Positions 52,492 through 60,983 of a DNA stretch of 64,000 nucleotides are shown here, piece after piece. Position 1 is the stretch's first letter; every line of letters begins with the position of its first letter. The DNA lies in NCBI RefSeq assembly GCF_001426995.1, contig NZ_LMFY01000001.1:756709-820708 (forward strand). The letters run 5' to 3'. The translations under genes and the position numbers were made by a program. The DNA is from Microbacterium sp. Root553. GTDB taxonomy: Bacteria > Actinomycetota > Actinomycetes > Actinomycetales > Microbacteriaceae. The notes beneath the pieces are model-generated. The model had not been told where the DNA came from, made no database searches, and worked only from the letters and a program-made list of their open reading frames with translations.

Positions 52492-53160
52492 ATGTCGGAC
52501 ATGACCCTCGCCGAGGCCCTTGCTGAGCTGGCCGCCCTCGAGGATCCGAAGATGCGCGCCGCGAACGAGAAGCGCGGCGACGACCACGGCATGAATCTCA
52601 GCCGACTGCGCGGCGTGGCCAGGCGCATCAAGACCGATCATCTGCTCGCGACGGAGCTCTGGGCGACGGGCGAGACCGGCCCTCGATTGCTCGCCCTGCT
52701 GATCTGCGCTCCGAAGCGGTTCACGGCCGACGAACTCGACGCGATGCTGCGCCAGACCCGTCCGCCCAAGGTCAACGACTGGTTCGTGAACTACGTCGCG
52801 AAGAAGTCGCCGCTCGCCGACGAGCTGCGATGGCGCTGGTTCGACGACGCCGACCCGACGGTCTCCGCAGCGGCCTGGTCGCTGACGACGGTACGGGTGG
52901 CGAAGGATGCCGAGGGCCTCGACCTCGACCATCTTCTCGATCTGATCGAGCGTGATCTGAAGGACGCCCCCCGGCGCCTCCAGTGGTCGATGAACGAGAC
53001 GCTCGCGAACATCGGCATCTTCCACCCCGAGCTGCGGGCCAGGGCCCTCGAGATCGGCGAGCGCCTGCAGGTGCTCGCCGACTACCCGACCGCGCCCGGC
53101 TGCACCTCGCCCTTCGCTCCCGTATGGATCGGCGAGATCGTACGACGACGCGAAGGCTGA
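52492..53160 (+). CDS. DNA alkylation repair protein (AlkD-like HEAT repeats)
   Basis: 222-aa all-helical protein of the AlkC/AlkD HEAT-like family. LEDPKMRAANEKRGDDHGMN and LSRLRGVARRIKTDHLLATE match the N-terminal part with the conserved GV..R segment; WFVNYVAKKSPL and ADPTVSAAAWSL are repeat helices. Known members are DNA glycosylases for N3-/N7-alkyl purines. The ATG follows TATCCT by 6 nt. Could form an operon with deoD, which however has its own -10. Confidence 0.85.
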   Translation: MSDMTLAEALAELAALEDPKMRAANEKRGDDHGMNLSRLRGVARRIKTDHLLATELWATGETGPRLLALLICAPKRFTADELDAMLRQTRPPKVNDWFVNYVAKKSPLADELRWRWFDDADPTVSAAAWSLTTVRVAKDAEGLDLDHLLDLIERDLKDAPRRLQWSMNETLANIGIFHPELRARALEIGERLQVLADYPTAPGCTSPFAPVWIGEIVRRREG

Positions 53161-53194
53161 GCATCCTCATCGATCGGCCTCGTACGCTGGGTGC

Positions 53195-53908
53195 ATGAGC
53201 ACGCACATCGCCGCACAGCCCGGTCAGATCGCCCCCATCGTCCTGTTCCCGGGTGACCCGCTGCGCGCGAAGTGGATCGCCGAGACCTTCCTCGATGACG
53301 CCGAGCTCTATTCCGAGACCCGCGGGATGCTGGGGTTCACCGGCACCTGGGAGGGACACCGCGTCTCGGTGCAGGGCTCGGGCATGGGCCAGCCGTCGAT
53401 GGCGATCTACGCGAGCGAGCTGTTCGAGGAGTACGGCGTGCAGACGATCGTCCGGGTCGGCTCGTGCGGCGCCCTGACGGAGAAGCTGAAGGTGCGCGAC
53501 ATCGTCATCGCGAACGGCGCGTGCACGGACTCCGGCATCAACCGGGTGCGCTTCCACGGGCTCGACTACGCTCCCGTCGCGGACTTCGGCCTGCTGCGGG
53601 CGGCGGTCGAGGCGAGCGAGGCCGAGCCCTCGGACTCCGCCGTGCACGTGGGACTGCTCTTCTCGAGCGACCAGTTCTACAGCACCCGGCCGGAGCTGAC
53701 GGCGCCGTTCGTGCAGCACGGCGCACTGGGCGTCGAGATGGAGGCGGCCGGCCTGTACACCCTCGCGGCGTTCCACGGCCGTCGGGCCCTCGCGATCTGC
53801 ACGGTCTCCGACCACATCGTCACCGGCGAGCAGACCACCGCGCAGGAGCGGGAGCAGACCTTCGGCGACATGATCCGCATCGCGCTGCGCGCCGCGACCT
53901 CGGTCTGA
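53195..53908 (+). CDS. deoD: Purine-nucleoside phosphorylase DeoD
   Basis: 237-aa hexameric-type purine nucleoside phosphorylase of nucleoside salvage (inosine, adenosine and deoxy forms to free base plus ribose-1-phosphate). Motifs: VLFPGDPLRAKWIAE (phosphate Gly/Arg), GSGMGQPSMAIYASEL, IVRVGSCGAL, GVEMEAAGLY (nucleoside-binding Glu) and ICTVSDHI with the catalytic Asp. The ATG follows TACGCT by 6 nt. Confidence 0.96.
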   Translation: MSTHIAAQPGQIAPIVLFPGDPLRAKWIAETFLDDAELYSETRGMLGFTGTWEGHRVSVQGSGMGQPSMAIYASELFEEYGVQTIVRVGSCGALTEKLKVRDIVIANGACTDSGINRVRFHGLDYAPVADFGLLRAAVEASEAEPSDSAVHVGLLFSSDQFYSTRPELTAPFVQHGALGVEMEAAGLYTLAAFHGRRALAICTVSDHIVTGEQTTAQEREQTFGDMIRIALRAATSV

Positions 53909-53911
53909 GCC

Positions 53912-53997
53912 GTTCGCGATTCAGCATGAGATCTCGCTGATCGCTCGAATCCCCGTCATCTCGGCTGCCTCCGACGGTTCCGTGCTGAAGACGGAAC
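53912..53997. repeat. 86-bp inverted-repeat element, copy F
   Basis: Left arm GTTCGCGATTCAGCA, right arm TGCTGAAGACGGAAC; total 86 bp. Three bases after the deoD stop and 39 bp before the helicase ATG, so it fills the gap. Confidence 0.78.
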
Positions 53998-54036
53998 AAG
54001 GTTCGCGCGTGCCGGAGATGGGATGATCGACAGACC

Positions 54037-56580
54037 ATGCCTGCGATCCTCGACCCGACCACACTGACCGACGGATCCGATGCGGATGCCGTCTACACGG
54101 CGTTCGTCGAATGGGCGGAGTCCACCGGCATCAGCCTCTACCCGGCGCAGGACGAGGCCGTCATCGAGATCGTCTCGGGCCACAACCTGATCCTCTCCAC
54201 CCCCACCGGCACCGGAAAGTCGCTCGTGGCGGTCGCCGCGCACTACGCCGCCCTCGTCCAGGGACGCCGCTCGTACTACACCGCACCGATCAAGGCCCTG
54301 GTCAGCGAGAAGTTCTTCGCCCTCGTCGACGTGTTCGGCGCCTCGAACGTCGGCATGATCACGGGGGACTCGTCGATCAATCCCGACGCGCCGATCATCT
54401 GCTGCACGGCCGAGATCCTCGCGAACCTCGCACTGCGTCACGGCGCGGATGCCGCGGTGCACCAGGTCGTCATGGACGAGTTCCACTTCTACGCCGACCC
54501 CGACCGAGGATGGGCCTGGCAAGTACCGTTGCTCGAACTCCCGCAGGCGCAGTTCATCCTGATGTCGGCGACCCTCGGCGATGTGTCGCAGCTCTCGAGC
54601 GATCTCACCCGGAGGACGGGCCGCGAAACGGCATCGGTCACCGGCGTCGAGCGCCCGGTCCCCCTGCACTACTTCTACGAGACGACCCCGATCCACGAGA
54701 CGATCGATGACCTGCTCGGCACCGGACAGGCGCCGATCTACATCGTGCACTTCTCGCAGGCCGCAGCGATGGAGCGCGCCCAGGCGCTGTCGAGCGTCAA
54801 GGTCGCCACGCGGGAGCAGCGCGATGAGATCGCGGCGCTGATCGGCGGGTTCCGCTTCACGACGGCGTTCGGCAAGACGCTCTCGCGGTTCCTCCGCGCG
54901 GGCATCGGCGTGCACCATGCGGGCATGCTGCCGAAGTATCGCCGCCTGGTCGAGCAGCTCGCGCAGCGCGGTCTGCTGCGTGTGATCTGCGGCACCGACA
55001 CGCTCGGGGTCGGCATCAACGTGCCCATCCGCACGGTGCTGCTCACGGCCCTGACCAAGTTCGACGGCACGCGGATGCGGCAGCTCAGCGCCCGGGAGTT
55101 CCACCAGATCGCCGGACGGGCGGGACGCGCGGGCTTCGACACCGCCGGCACGGTCGTCGCGCAGGCACCCGAGCACGAGTCCGAGAACGTGGCCGCCGTC
55201 AAGAAGGCCGGCGACGACCCGAAGAAGAAGCGCAAGATCGTGCGCAAGAAGGCGCCGGACGGCTTCGTCTCGTGGGGAGAGCCGTCGTTCCGCAAGCTGA
55301 TCGACGCCGAGCCCGAGACCCTGACCTCGCACATGCAGATCACCAGCGCCATGCTGCTCAACGTGATCGGGCGCGGTGGTGACGTCTTCGGCAACGTGCG
55401 GGCCCTCGTCTACGACAATCACGAGCCCCGCGCGCGTCAGCGCGAGCTGGCCATCCGTGCGATCGGCATCTACCGGACCCTGATCGAGTCGGGTGTCGTC
55501 GAGCAGACGGATGCCGGCGAGATCCGCCTCACGGTCGACCTGCAGCCGAACTTCGCCTTGAACCAGCCGCTGTCGCCGTTCGCTCTCGCGGCGTTCGACC
55601 TGCTCGACCCTTCGGGAGGCTCAGGGGCCCAGGAGGGGACGACGGGCACCGGCACCGGGTCGTACGCCCTCGACATGATCTCGATCGTGGAGTCGACGCT
55701 CGACGACCCCCGCGCGATCCTCGGCCAGCAGGAGTTCCAAGCACGCGGCGAGGCCGTCACCGCCATGAAGCGCGAGGGCATCGAGTACGACGAGCGCATG
55801 GAGCTGCTCGAGGAGATCACGTATCCGAAGCCGCTCGACGAGCTGCTCAGCGCGGCGTTCGAGACGTTCAGCGCGGCGCAGCCGTGGATTCGCGACTTCG
55901 AGCTGCATCCGAAGTCCGTCGTGCGCGACATGTACGAGCGGGCCATGTCGTTCGGGGAATATGTCGCGTTCTACAAGATCGCCCGTTCGGAGGGCGTGGT
56001 GCTGCGCTACCTGTCCGACGCCTATCGCGCCGCGTCGCAGACGATCCCCGAAGAGGCCAAGGACGAGGATCTGCGCGACCTCATCGAGTGGCTCGGGGAG
56101 CTCGTCCGCCAGGTCGACTCGAGCCTGCTCGACGAGTGGGAGACCCTTCGTCTCGCTCCGCTCGCTCAGGGACCGGACGGCGATGACAAGCCCATCGTCC
56201 CGCCGGCCCCCAGGCGGCTCACCACGAACGTGCGCGCGTTCCGCACCCTGGTGCGCAACGAGCTGTTCCGCCGGGTGCAGCTCGCCGCGCGCGAGGACGT
56301 GGATGCTCTCGCCGAGCTCGATCCGTCCTTCGGTGCCGCCGCGTGGTCCGACGCGCTCGACGGCTACTTCGCCGATCACGACGAGATCCTCACCGGAGCG
56401 AACGCTCGCAGCTCGCAGCTGCTGCTGCTGACGGAGGGCGGGGCGGAGTGGACCGTCCGGCAGATCCTCGACGACCCGGCGGGGGACCACGACTGGGGCA
56501 TTTCGGCCACCGTCGATCTCGCCGAATCCGACGAGCAGGGTGCCGCGGTCGTGACGGTGACGGGCGTCGACCGCCTCTAG
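54037..56580 (+). CDS. Ski2-like DEAD/DEAH helicase, DUF3516 type
   Basis: 847-aa superfamily 2 helicase. Walker A TPTGTGKS (55-62), Ia TAPIKAL, box II DEFH (146-149), motif III SATLGD, motif IV-V region GVHHAGMLPKYR and GTDTLGVGINVPI, motif VI QIAGRAGRAGFD. The C-terminal half is the DUF3516 region found in actinobacteria; function (RNA or DNA remodelling) is unproven. Two short repeats are read in frame: CCCTTCGGGAGGCTCAGGG (55608-55626) within LLDPSGGSGAQEG, and a 33-bp copy at 56144-56176 giving TLRLAPLAQGP. Its TAG overlaps the stop of the convergent glycosyltransferase gene in one CTAG. Confidence 0.9.
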   Translation: MPAILDPTTLTDGSDADAVYTAFVEWAESTGISLYPAQDEAVIEIVSGHNLILSTPTGTGKSLVAVAAHYAALVQGRRSYYTAPIKALVSEKFFALVDVFGASNVGMITGDSSINPDAPIICCTAEILANLALRHGADAAVHQVVMDEFHFYADPDRGWAWQVPLLELPQAQFILMSATLGDVSQLSSDLTRRTGRETASVTGVERPVPLHYFYETTPIHETIDDLLGTGQAPIYIVHFSQAAAMERAQALSSVKVATREQRDEIAALIGGFRFTTAFGKTLSRFLRAGIGVHHAGMLPKYRRLVEQLAQRGLLRVICGTDTLGVGINVPIRTVLLTALTKFDGTRMRQLSAREFHQIAGRAGRAGFDTAGTVVAQAPEHESENVAAVKKAGDDPKKKRKIVRKKAPDGFVSWGEPSFRKLIDAEPETLTSHMQITSAMLLNVIGRGGDVFGNVRALVYDNHEPRARQRELAIRAIGIYRTLIESGVVEQTDAGEIRLTVDLQPNFALNQPLSPFALAAFDLLDPSGGSGAQEGTTGTGTGSYALDMISIVESTLDDPRAILGQQEFQARGEAVTAMKREGIEYDERMELLEEITYPKPLDELLSAAFETFSAAQPWIRDFELHPKSVVRDMYERAMSFGEYVAFYKIARSEGVVLRYLSDAYRAASQTIPEEAKDEDLRDLIEWLGELVRQVDSSLLDEWETLRLAPLAQGPDGDDKPIVPPAPRRLTTNVRAFRTLVRNELFRRVQLAAREDVDALAELDPSFGAAAWSDALDGYFADHDEILTGANARSSQLLLLTEGGAEWTVRQILDDPAGDHDWGISATVDLAESDEQGAAVVTVTGVDRL
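56144..56176 (+). repeat. Dispersed GAGCG-type repeat in frame in helicase
   Basis: CCCTTCGTCTCGCTCCGCTC followed by GCTCAGGGACCGG, the exact inverse of the intergenic units at 9951-9983. It encodes a hydrophobic-basic decapeptide in a linker between two well-conserved segments (LLDEWE and PPAPRRLTTNVRAF). Confidence 0.88.
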
Positions 56581-57902
56581 CAGAAGGACTCGGCGCCGCC
56601 CCACCCGCCGACCCAGGCCTCGACCCGTGGATCGGCTCGCAGCGCGTGCACGCCGACCGCCGGCATCCGGGCGGTCTCGAATCCCCGCGAGTCACCCCAG
56701 CGCTCCGCGCGACGCACCGCACGGCGCGACGTGAGCACCCCCAGCGACGAGCCGTCGTCGGCCGTCAGCTCGACCGACCCCACGTCTCCCGCGCCGAGGC
56801 GGCGCACGACGTCGACGATCCACGCCGGATCGAGCACGACCACCGGACGCTCCAACAGCCAGGTGACCCGAGCATCGACACCGGCGCTCTCGACCCCGGC
56901 GCTCGGGCCGGTGCTCGCGACGACGGCGCGTGGATCCCCCTGCAACACGTCAGGCACCGCGTCGAGAACGAGCCGGGCGCGCGGCAGGGCGCCCCACAGC
57001 GAGTCTGCCGCGATGAACAGGGCGGCGGCGGAGTGGTCGCCCTGCACGCGCACGACGAGGTCGGCCGCGCCTGACCACACCGCACGCGGCGCCGAGCCCG
57101 GCACCGGGATCGCCGCCTGCAGGCGCAGGGTCTGGGCGTTGGCCCGATCCATCCCCGACCCGTCGCGATCCGCCCACTCCGGTCCGTCGTGCCACGCCAC
57201 CGCGTCAGGCACGTGAGCGAACACCGCTCCGGCCCGCCACATGCGGTGCGCCCACTCCCAGTCCTCGCCCCCATAAGAGGTGAACGACTCGTCGAAGCCC
57301 CCGACCTCGTCGAACAGTCGTCGCGAGCAGCCGATCACGGCGCCGATCACGAACCGGTACGACCGGTCGTCGGCGTCGAGCAGATCGCGGCTCCTCGCGT
57401 ACTCCTCCGCCAGCCACGCGGGCTCGGCCAGCTCGCGCCCCCGGGCCGCTTCGACCACGGGGACGTCGACGGGCAGGTCCGAGAAGTCGGCGTGGCGACG
57501 GCGCCCCACGGTCACCGCCTCGGGCAGCAGCGCGGGGAGCCGGGAGAGCGCGCGCACGTACCCGGGCTCGGGAGCGGTGTCGGCGTCGACGAAGCACAGC
57601 ACCTCGCCGCTGCTCGCTCGCACTCCGAGGTTGCGCACCGCAGCGAGCCGGAAGCCCCGATCCTCCTGACGGACGAGGATCACGCCCTCAGGCACGTCGA
57701 CGGCGCCGGGCGACCCGTCGTCCGCCACGACGACCTCGAGCAGATGGCGAGGGTAGTCCTGGGCGGCGAGCGCGTGCAGGGTCCTGGCGAGTTCCGCGGG
57801 CTGGTCGAAGTGCGACACGATCACCGACACGAGTGGGAGGGGGTCGGGGCGGTGGCCGTCCCTGGCATCCCACCGGTTGCCGACGACCCAGGGCTGTGTC
57901 AC
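56577..57902 (-). CDS. Glycosyltransferase family 2
   Basis: 441-aa GT-A enzyme. LPLVSVIVSHFDQPAELART begins the Rossmann-like domain; DDGSPG, FVDADTAPEPGYV (DxD-type metal site) and GGFDESFTSYGGEDWEWAHR (GGEDWE acceptor/catalytic motif) follow. About 150 extra C-terminal residues have no clear family. The start is the GTG overlapping the upstream gene's stop (GTGA); a longer upstream frame is not family-like. Last of three overlapping minus-strand genes of the glycan locus. Confidence 0.87.
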   Translation of the reverse strand: MTQPWVVGNRWDARDGHRPDPLPLVSVIVSHFDQPAELARTLHALAAQDYPRHLLEVVVADDGSPGAVDVPEGVILVRQEDRGFRLAAVRNLGVRASSGEVLCFVDADTAPEPGYVRALSRLPALLPEAVTVGRRRHADFSDLPVDVPVVEAARGRELAEPAWLAEEYARSRDLLDADDRSYRFVIGAVIGCSRRLFDEVGGFDESFTSYGGEDWEWAHRMWRAGAVFAHVPDAVAWHDGPEWADRDGSGMDRANAQTLRLQAAIPVPGSAPRAVWSGAADLVVRVQGDHSAAALFIAADSLWGALPRARLVLDAVPDVLQGDPRAVVASTGPSAGVESAGVDARVTWLLERPVVVLDPAWIVDVVRRLGAGDVGSVELTADDGSSLGVLTSRRAVRRAERWGDSRGFETARMPAVGVHALRADPRVEAWVGGWGGAESFC

Positions 57903-58873
57903 CGCTGCCCCCGCTCCCAGACGCGCAGGTAGGCGTCCGCGACATCCGCGCGCGAGAGCGGAAGCCGCTCGAGCCCGTGCCAGGTGATGCGGGGCAGCCC
58001 GACGGCCCGGCGCACGGCCTCCGCGAGATCGGTCGCGTCGACGGGGGAGAGAGTGCCCGGGCGCAGCGTCGCCATCTCGTCGATGTAGCGGTTGCGCACC
58101 GCGACCGGGCGCCTGCCCCACCCGATCCAGGAGGCGAGCGAGCCCGATGCGGAGATGTGCCGGTGCGCGATGACGGGCACCGCCACCGCGCGACCGCGTC
58201 GGGCGATCTCCCGGTCATCGAGCCAGCCGGTCACCTCGACCTCGACGCCGAGATCCGCCGCCCGTCGGACGAACGCGTCGAGGTCGGCGGCGTGCCCGTC
58301 GGATGCACGTCCGAGCACCGTCATCCTCGTCATCCCGGCGGTGGCGGCAGCCTGCGCGGCCTCATCGTGCCCCTTGCCGGGGTAGAAGTAGCCGAGCACC
58401 CCGAGCGACCCGTCGGACGACTGCTCCACAGCATCCGCCTGCAGCTCGACGGGCAGCGGGATCGCGGTGGCCGGGCCCGTCCACACCCCCTCCTCCTGCA
58501 GCAGCGCGCGCTCGTGCTCGCTGTTCACCGTCACGCCGGTCGCGGTGGCCGCGACGAGGGCGTAGGCCCGGCGTCTGCGGCGCAGGTTCCGCTCACCATC
58601 GGATTCCTGCGGCAGATCGTGCAGCGTGACGCTGATCCGGAGCCTGCGGGCGAGGGCCCCGAACGTGCGCGACGCCTCTTCGGGAGAGTCGCCCCACAGA
58701 CGATCGGTGAAGTGCGCATGCACGGCGGTCCCCTCGGCCAGGCTCGTGAGCGCCGGCGGGTCGACCGTACGGACCTCGTCGCTCCGCTCGCGGATCGCCG
58801 ACGCGAGCTCCCTGGCGTACACGGCGACGCCGTGATCTCCGGGGTGGACGAGCAGCAGCGGCACCCCGGTCAC
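57899..58873 (-). CDS. GT-B glycosyltransferase-like protein
   Basis: 324-aa GT4-like protein: LLLVHPGDHGVAVYARELAS at the N-terminus, VHAHFTDRLWGDSPEEASRT, then VTVNSEHERALL, and a C-terminal donor domain with GYFYPGKGHDEAAQA and MTVLGRASDG. The usual E-x7-E donor motif is weak (HISASGSLASWIGWGRRPV instead), so activity or donor class is uncertain. GTG start overlaps the WcbI gene stop. No membrane segment. Confidence 0.78.
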   Translation of the reverse strand: MTGVPLLLVHPGDHGVAVYARELASAIRERSDEVRTVDPPALTSLAEGTAVHAHFTDRLWGDSPEEASRTFGALARRLRISVTLHDLPQESDGERNLRRRRRAYALVAATATGVTVNSEHERALLQEEGVWTGPATAIPLPVELQADAVEQSSDGSLGVLGYFYPGKGHDEAAQAAATAGMTRMTVLGRASDGHAADLDAFVRRAADLGVEVEVTGWLDDREIARRGRAVAVPVIAHRHISASGSLASWIGWGRRPVAVRNRYIDEMATLRPGTLSPVDATDLAEAVRRAVGLPRITWHGLERLPLSRADVADAYLRVWERGQR

Positions 58874-59799
58874 GCCTCGCGCCAGACGGCGACGAGCGGA
58901 GCCAGACGGTCGACCGCGGCAGCGACGAATGCGGGATGCGCGGCGTACCAGGCCTCGTGGGCATCGCGCACCTCTGCGTCGTCGAGCATCTCGCCCTCGA
59001 CGATCCACTCCGCGCGCGGGTCGTCGGGCAGCGACCAGGCCTCGACCACCTCGGGGGCGAGCGGCGCGCGCACGGCATCGAGCAGGGGTCGTCCCGGATC
59101 CACCGGTCCCCCGTCGGCGCCCAGCGCCTCGAGCACCCGGGCCCCGAGGGGCAGCCAGATCGCGTTGCCCGGGTGGTTGACGGTGCGGGCGTGGTCGGCC
59201 GTCACGGCGTCGTACAGGTCGGCGACACGCACGTCGGTGGTGAGCTCGCGCGTGCGCAGCACGTCGACCGACGCGCGGCCGATCTGCCGGACGGACGCCG
59301 GGGGCAGGGATCGAGCGACGGGGATGCCGGCCACCGCCGCGAGCGTGCGGATGTCGTGATAGGCGACGAGGGGCGGCTCCTCCTCGACACCGGGGACGCG
59401 GATCGCGGCCTGGAAGGGGTGCAGCCCCGCGAAGCGCACCGGCGGCACCGTCAACACGCGCGCGGCGGTCGCGGCGGCGACCTGGCGGGTGCCGAGCGGC
59501 AGGTCGTGATAGTCGTCACGCACCGGCTGGGTCACGACGGTGTGCGCGGACGCGACCAGCTCGTGCAGGCGGGCGGCGTCCTCTGCCGTCATCTCGTGCA
59601 CGGGCGGCACCCGCACGTAGCGGCGCTCGGGAGCATCCATCACGAGTCGCAGCGACTCCGCCTGGCAGTTGCCGAGCACCACCCCGAAACTCTCCGGCAG
59701 AGGGAGCAGACCATAGAACTCCCCGTAGTGCATCCGGCGCCCTAGCACCGCCGACCCGGAGGGCGCAATGGTCGTGACGTCGGGGGGAGGAGGGTTCAT
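58870..59799 (-). CDS. WcbI-like polysaccharide biosynthesis acyltransferase
   Basis: 309-aa protein with the WcbI-family signature GNCQAESLRL (about residues 43-52), seen in capsule and polysaccharide acyl/acetyltransferases with an SGNH-like fold. HEMTAEDAARLHELVASAHT and VRDDYHDL fit the family. Start: ATG at 59799; GGAGGGAGGT ends 13 nt upstream, a somewhat long spacing, and an in-frame start 36 nt earlier is possible. First of the three-gene minus-strand arm; divergent from the plus-strand glycosyltransferases. Confidence 0.8.
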   Translation of the reverse strand: MNPPPPDVTTIAPSGSAVLGRRMHYGEFYGLLPLPESFGVVLGNCQAESLRLVMDAPERRYVRVPPVHEMTAEDAARLHELVASAHTVVTQPVRDDYHDLPLGTRQVAAATAARVLTVPPVRFAGLHPFQAAIRVPGVEEEPPLVAYHDIRTLAAVAGIPVARSLPPASVRQIGRASVDVLRTRELTTDVRVADLYDAVTADHARTVNHPGNAIWLPLGARVLEALGADGGPVDPGRPLLDAVRAPLAPEVVEAWSLPDDPRAEWIVEGEMLDDAEVRDAHEAWYAAHPAFVAAAVDRLAPLVAVWREA

Positions 59800-59909
59800 T
59801 GTTCGAACGTATACCTCCCTCCTTTTCTGCCTCACCCCGTTGCATTCCGGCGCCTCCGCCCCCTTCGATTCGTGTATTCAGAGCGCTCAGCTCTGCAAGG
59901 AAGACCTCC

Positions 59910-60983
59910 ATCGGTACAGTCACCGCCCCCATCCGCGTCGCCTCCATCCCTGCCGCGCACCCCTACATCCACGCGATCACCGATCCGCAGCTCGTCCGCG
60001 TCCTTCCCGACCCCCCGGTGCCGGGAGCGCCCGCCGGGCAGTGGTGGCCGCCGGTCGCGATGACGCCGGAGTGGCTCGCCGCGCATGCGCGCGACTACGA
60101 CGTGCTGCACGTGCATTTCGGACTCGAGTCCTTCTCCCCAGACCAGGTGCGCGCCGGCCTCGACGCCGCCCGTCTGGCCGGCCGCCCCGTGATCTTCACG
60201 GTGCACGATCTCGACAACCCGCAGCTGATCGATCAGGCGCCGTATCGCGAGCTGCTCGACGTGATCGTCCCCGCAGCCGACCGCCTGGTCACGCTCACCG
60301 ACACGGCGGCGGCCGAGATCGATCGACGCTGGCAGCGCTCGAGCCTGGTGGTGCCGCACCCGACGCTCACCGCGGGCACCACCCCGCCCGCACGTCGCCG
60401 CGACGACGGCATCCGCGTCGGCATGCACCTGCGCGATCTGCGTCCGAACATCGACGCCGAGCGTGCCGTCCAGGCGATGGTCGACGCCGCGCAGCTGCTC
60501 GACGGGCTCGAGCTCCGCGCACGGTTCGAGGTGCTGATGAACGAGCGGGTCCGCGACGACGAGGCCGCCGCGCGCGTGGTGGCGGCCGCACGGGACGGCG
60601 CGGCGGTGCAGGTGCGTCGGACCCCGTATCTCAGCGATGCGGACGTCGAGCAGTGGCTGAGCGGCCTCGACCTGTTCGTGCTCCCGTACCGCCACGGCAC
60701 CCATTCGGGGTGGGTCGAGCTCTGCTACGACCTGGGGGTCCCCGTGGCGGGAACCGACGTCGGGCACATCCGGTCGCAGCATCCGTCGGAGTTCTCCGTC
60801 ATCGATCTCGACGACCCTCGCACGCTCGTCGACGCGGTGACGTCCGCCCGCGCGACAGCGGCCGTGCTCCCGGACGACGGCCGGCTCGCGCGGCGGCGCT
60901 CGGAGCGCCTCGCGGAACGACAGGCCGTGCGCGACGCCCACGCGCGCCTCTACTCGACCGTGATGGCCGAGGTCTCGGCATGA
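59910..60983 (+). CDS. Glycosyltransferase (GT-B), uncertain start
   Basis: 357-aa GT4-like enzyme: IRVASIPAAHPYIHAITDPQ, YDVLHVHFGLESFSPDQV, VIFTVHDLDNPQL, VGMHLRDLRPNIDAERAV, and a donor region DLFVLPYRHGTHSGWVELCY with the catalytic Glu-like position. The start is a problem: no ATG, GTG or TTG lies near the conserved beginning. AAGGAAG precedes an ATC at 59910 at ideal distance; the next standard in-frame choice is a TTG at 59799, but the codons between have low GC at third positions and do not look coding. Stop overlaps the next gene (ATGA). Confidence 0.8.
   Translation: MGTVTAPIRVASIPAAHPYIHAITDPQLVRVLPDPPVPGAPAGQWWPPVAMTPEWLAAHARDYDVLHVHFGLESFSPDQVRAGLDAARLAGRPVIFTVHDLDNPQLIDQAPYRELLDVIVPAADRLVTLTDTAAAEIDRRWQRSSLVVPHPTLTAGTTPPARRRDDGIRVGMHLRDLRPNIDAERAVQAMVDAAQLLDGLELRARFEVLMNERVRDDEAAARVVAAARDGAAVQVRRTPYLSDADVEQWLSGLDLFVLPYRHGTHSGWVELCYDLGVPVAGTDVGHIRSQHPSEFSVIDLDDPRTLVDAVTSARATAAVLPDDGRLARRRSERLAERQAVRDAHARLYSTVMAEVSA

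Noticed and set aside
53912..53997. Phage or integron attachment site beside deoD
   Set aside because: No integrase or tRNA is near; the sequence belongs to the 86-bp repeat family.
57899..59008. N-terminal extension of the GT-B gene to 59008
   Set aside because: The added residues are Arg-rich translation of the overlapping WcbI-like gene; the GTG overlapping that gene's stop fits the locus pattern.
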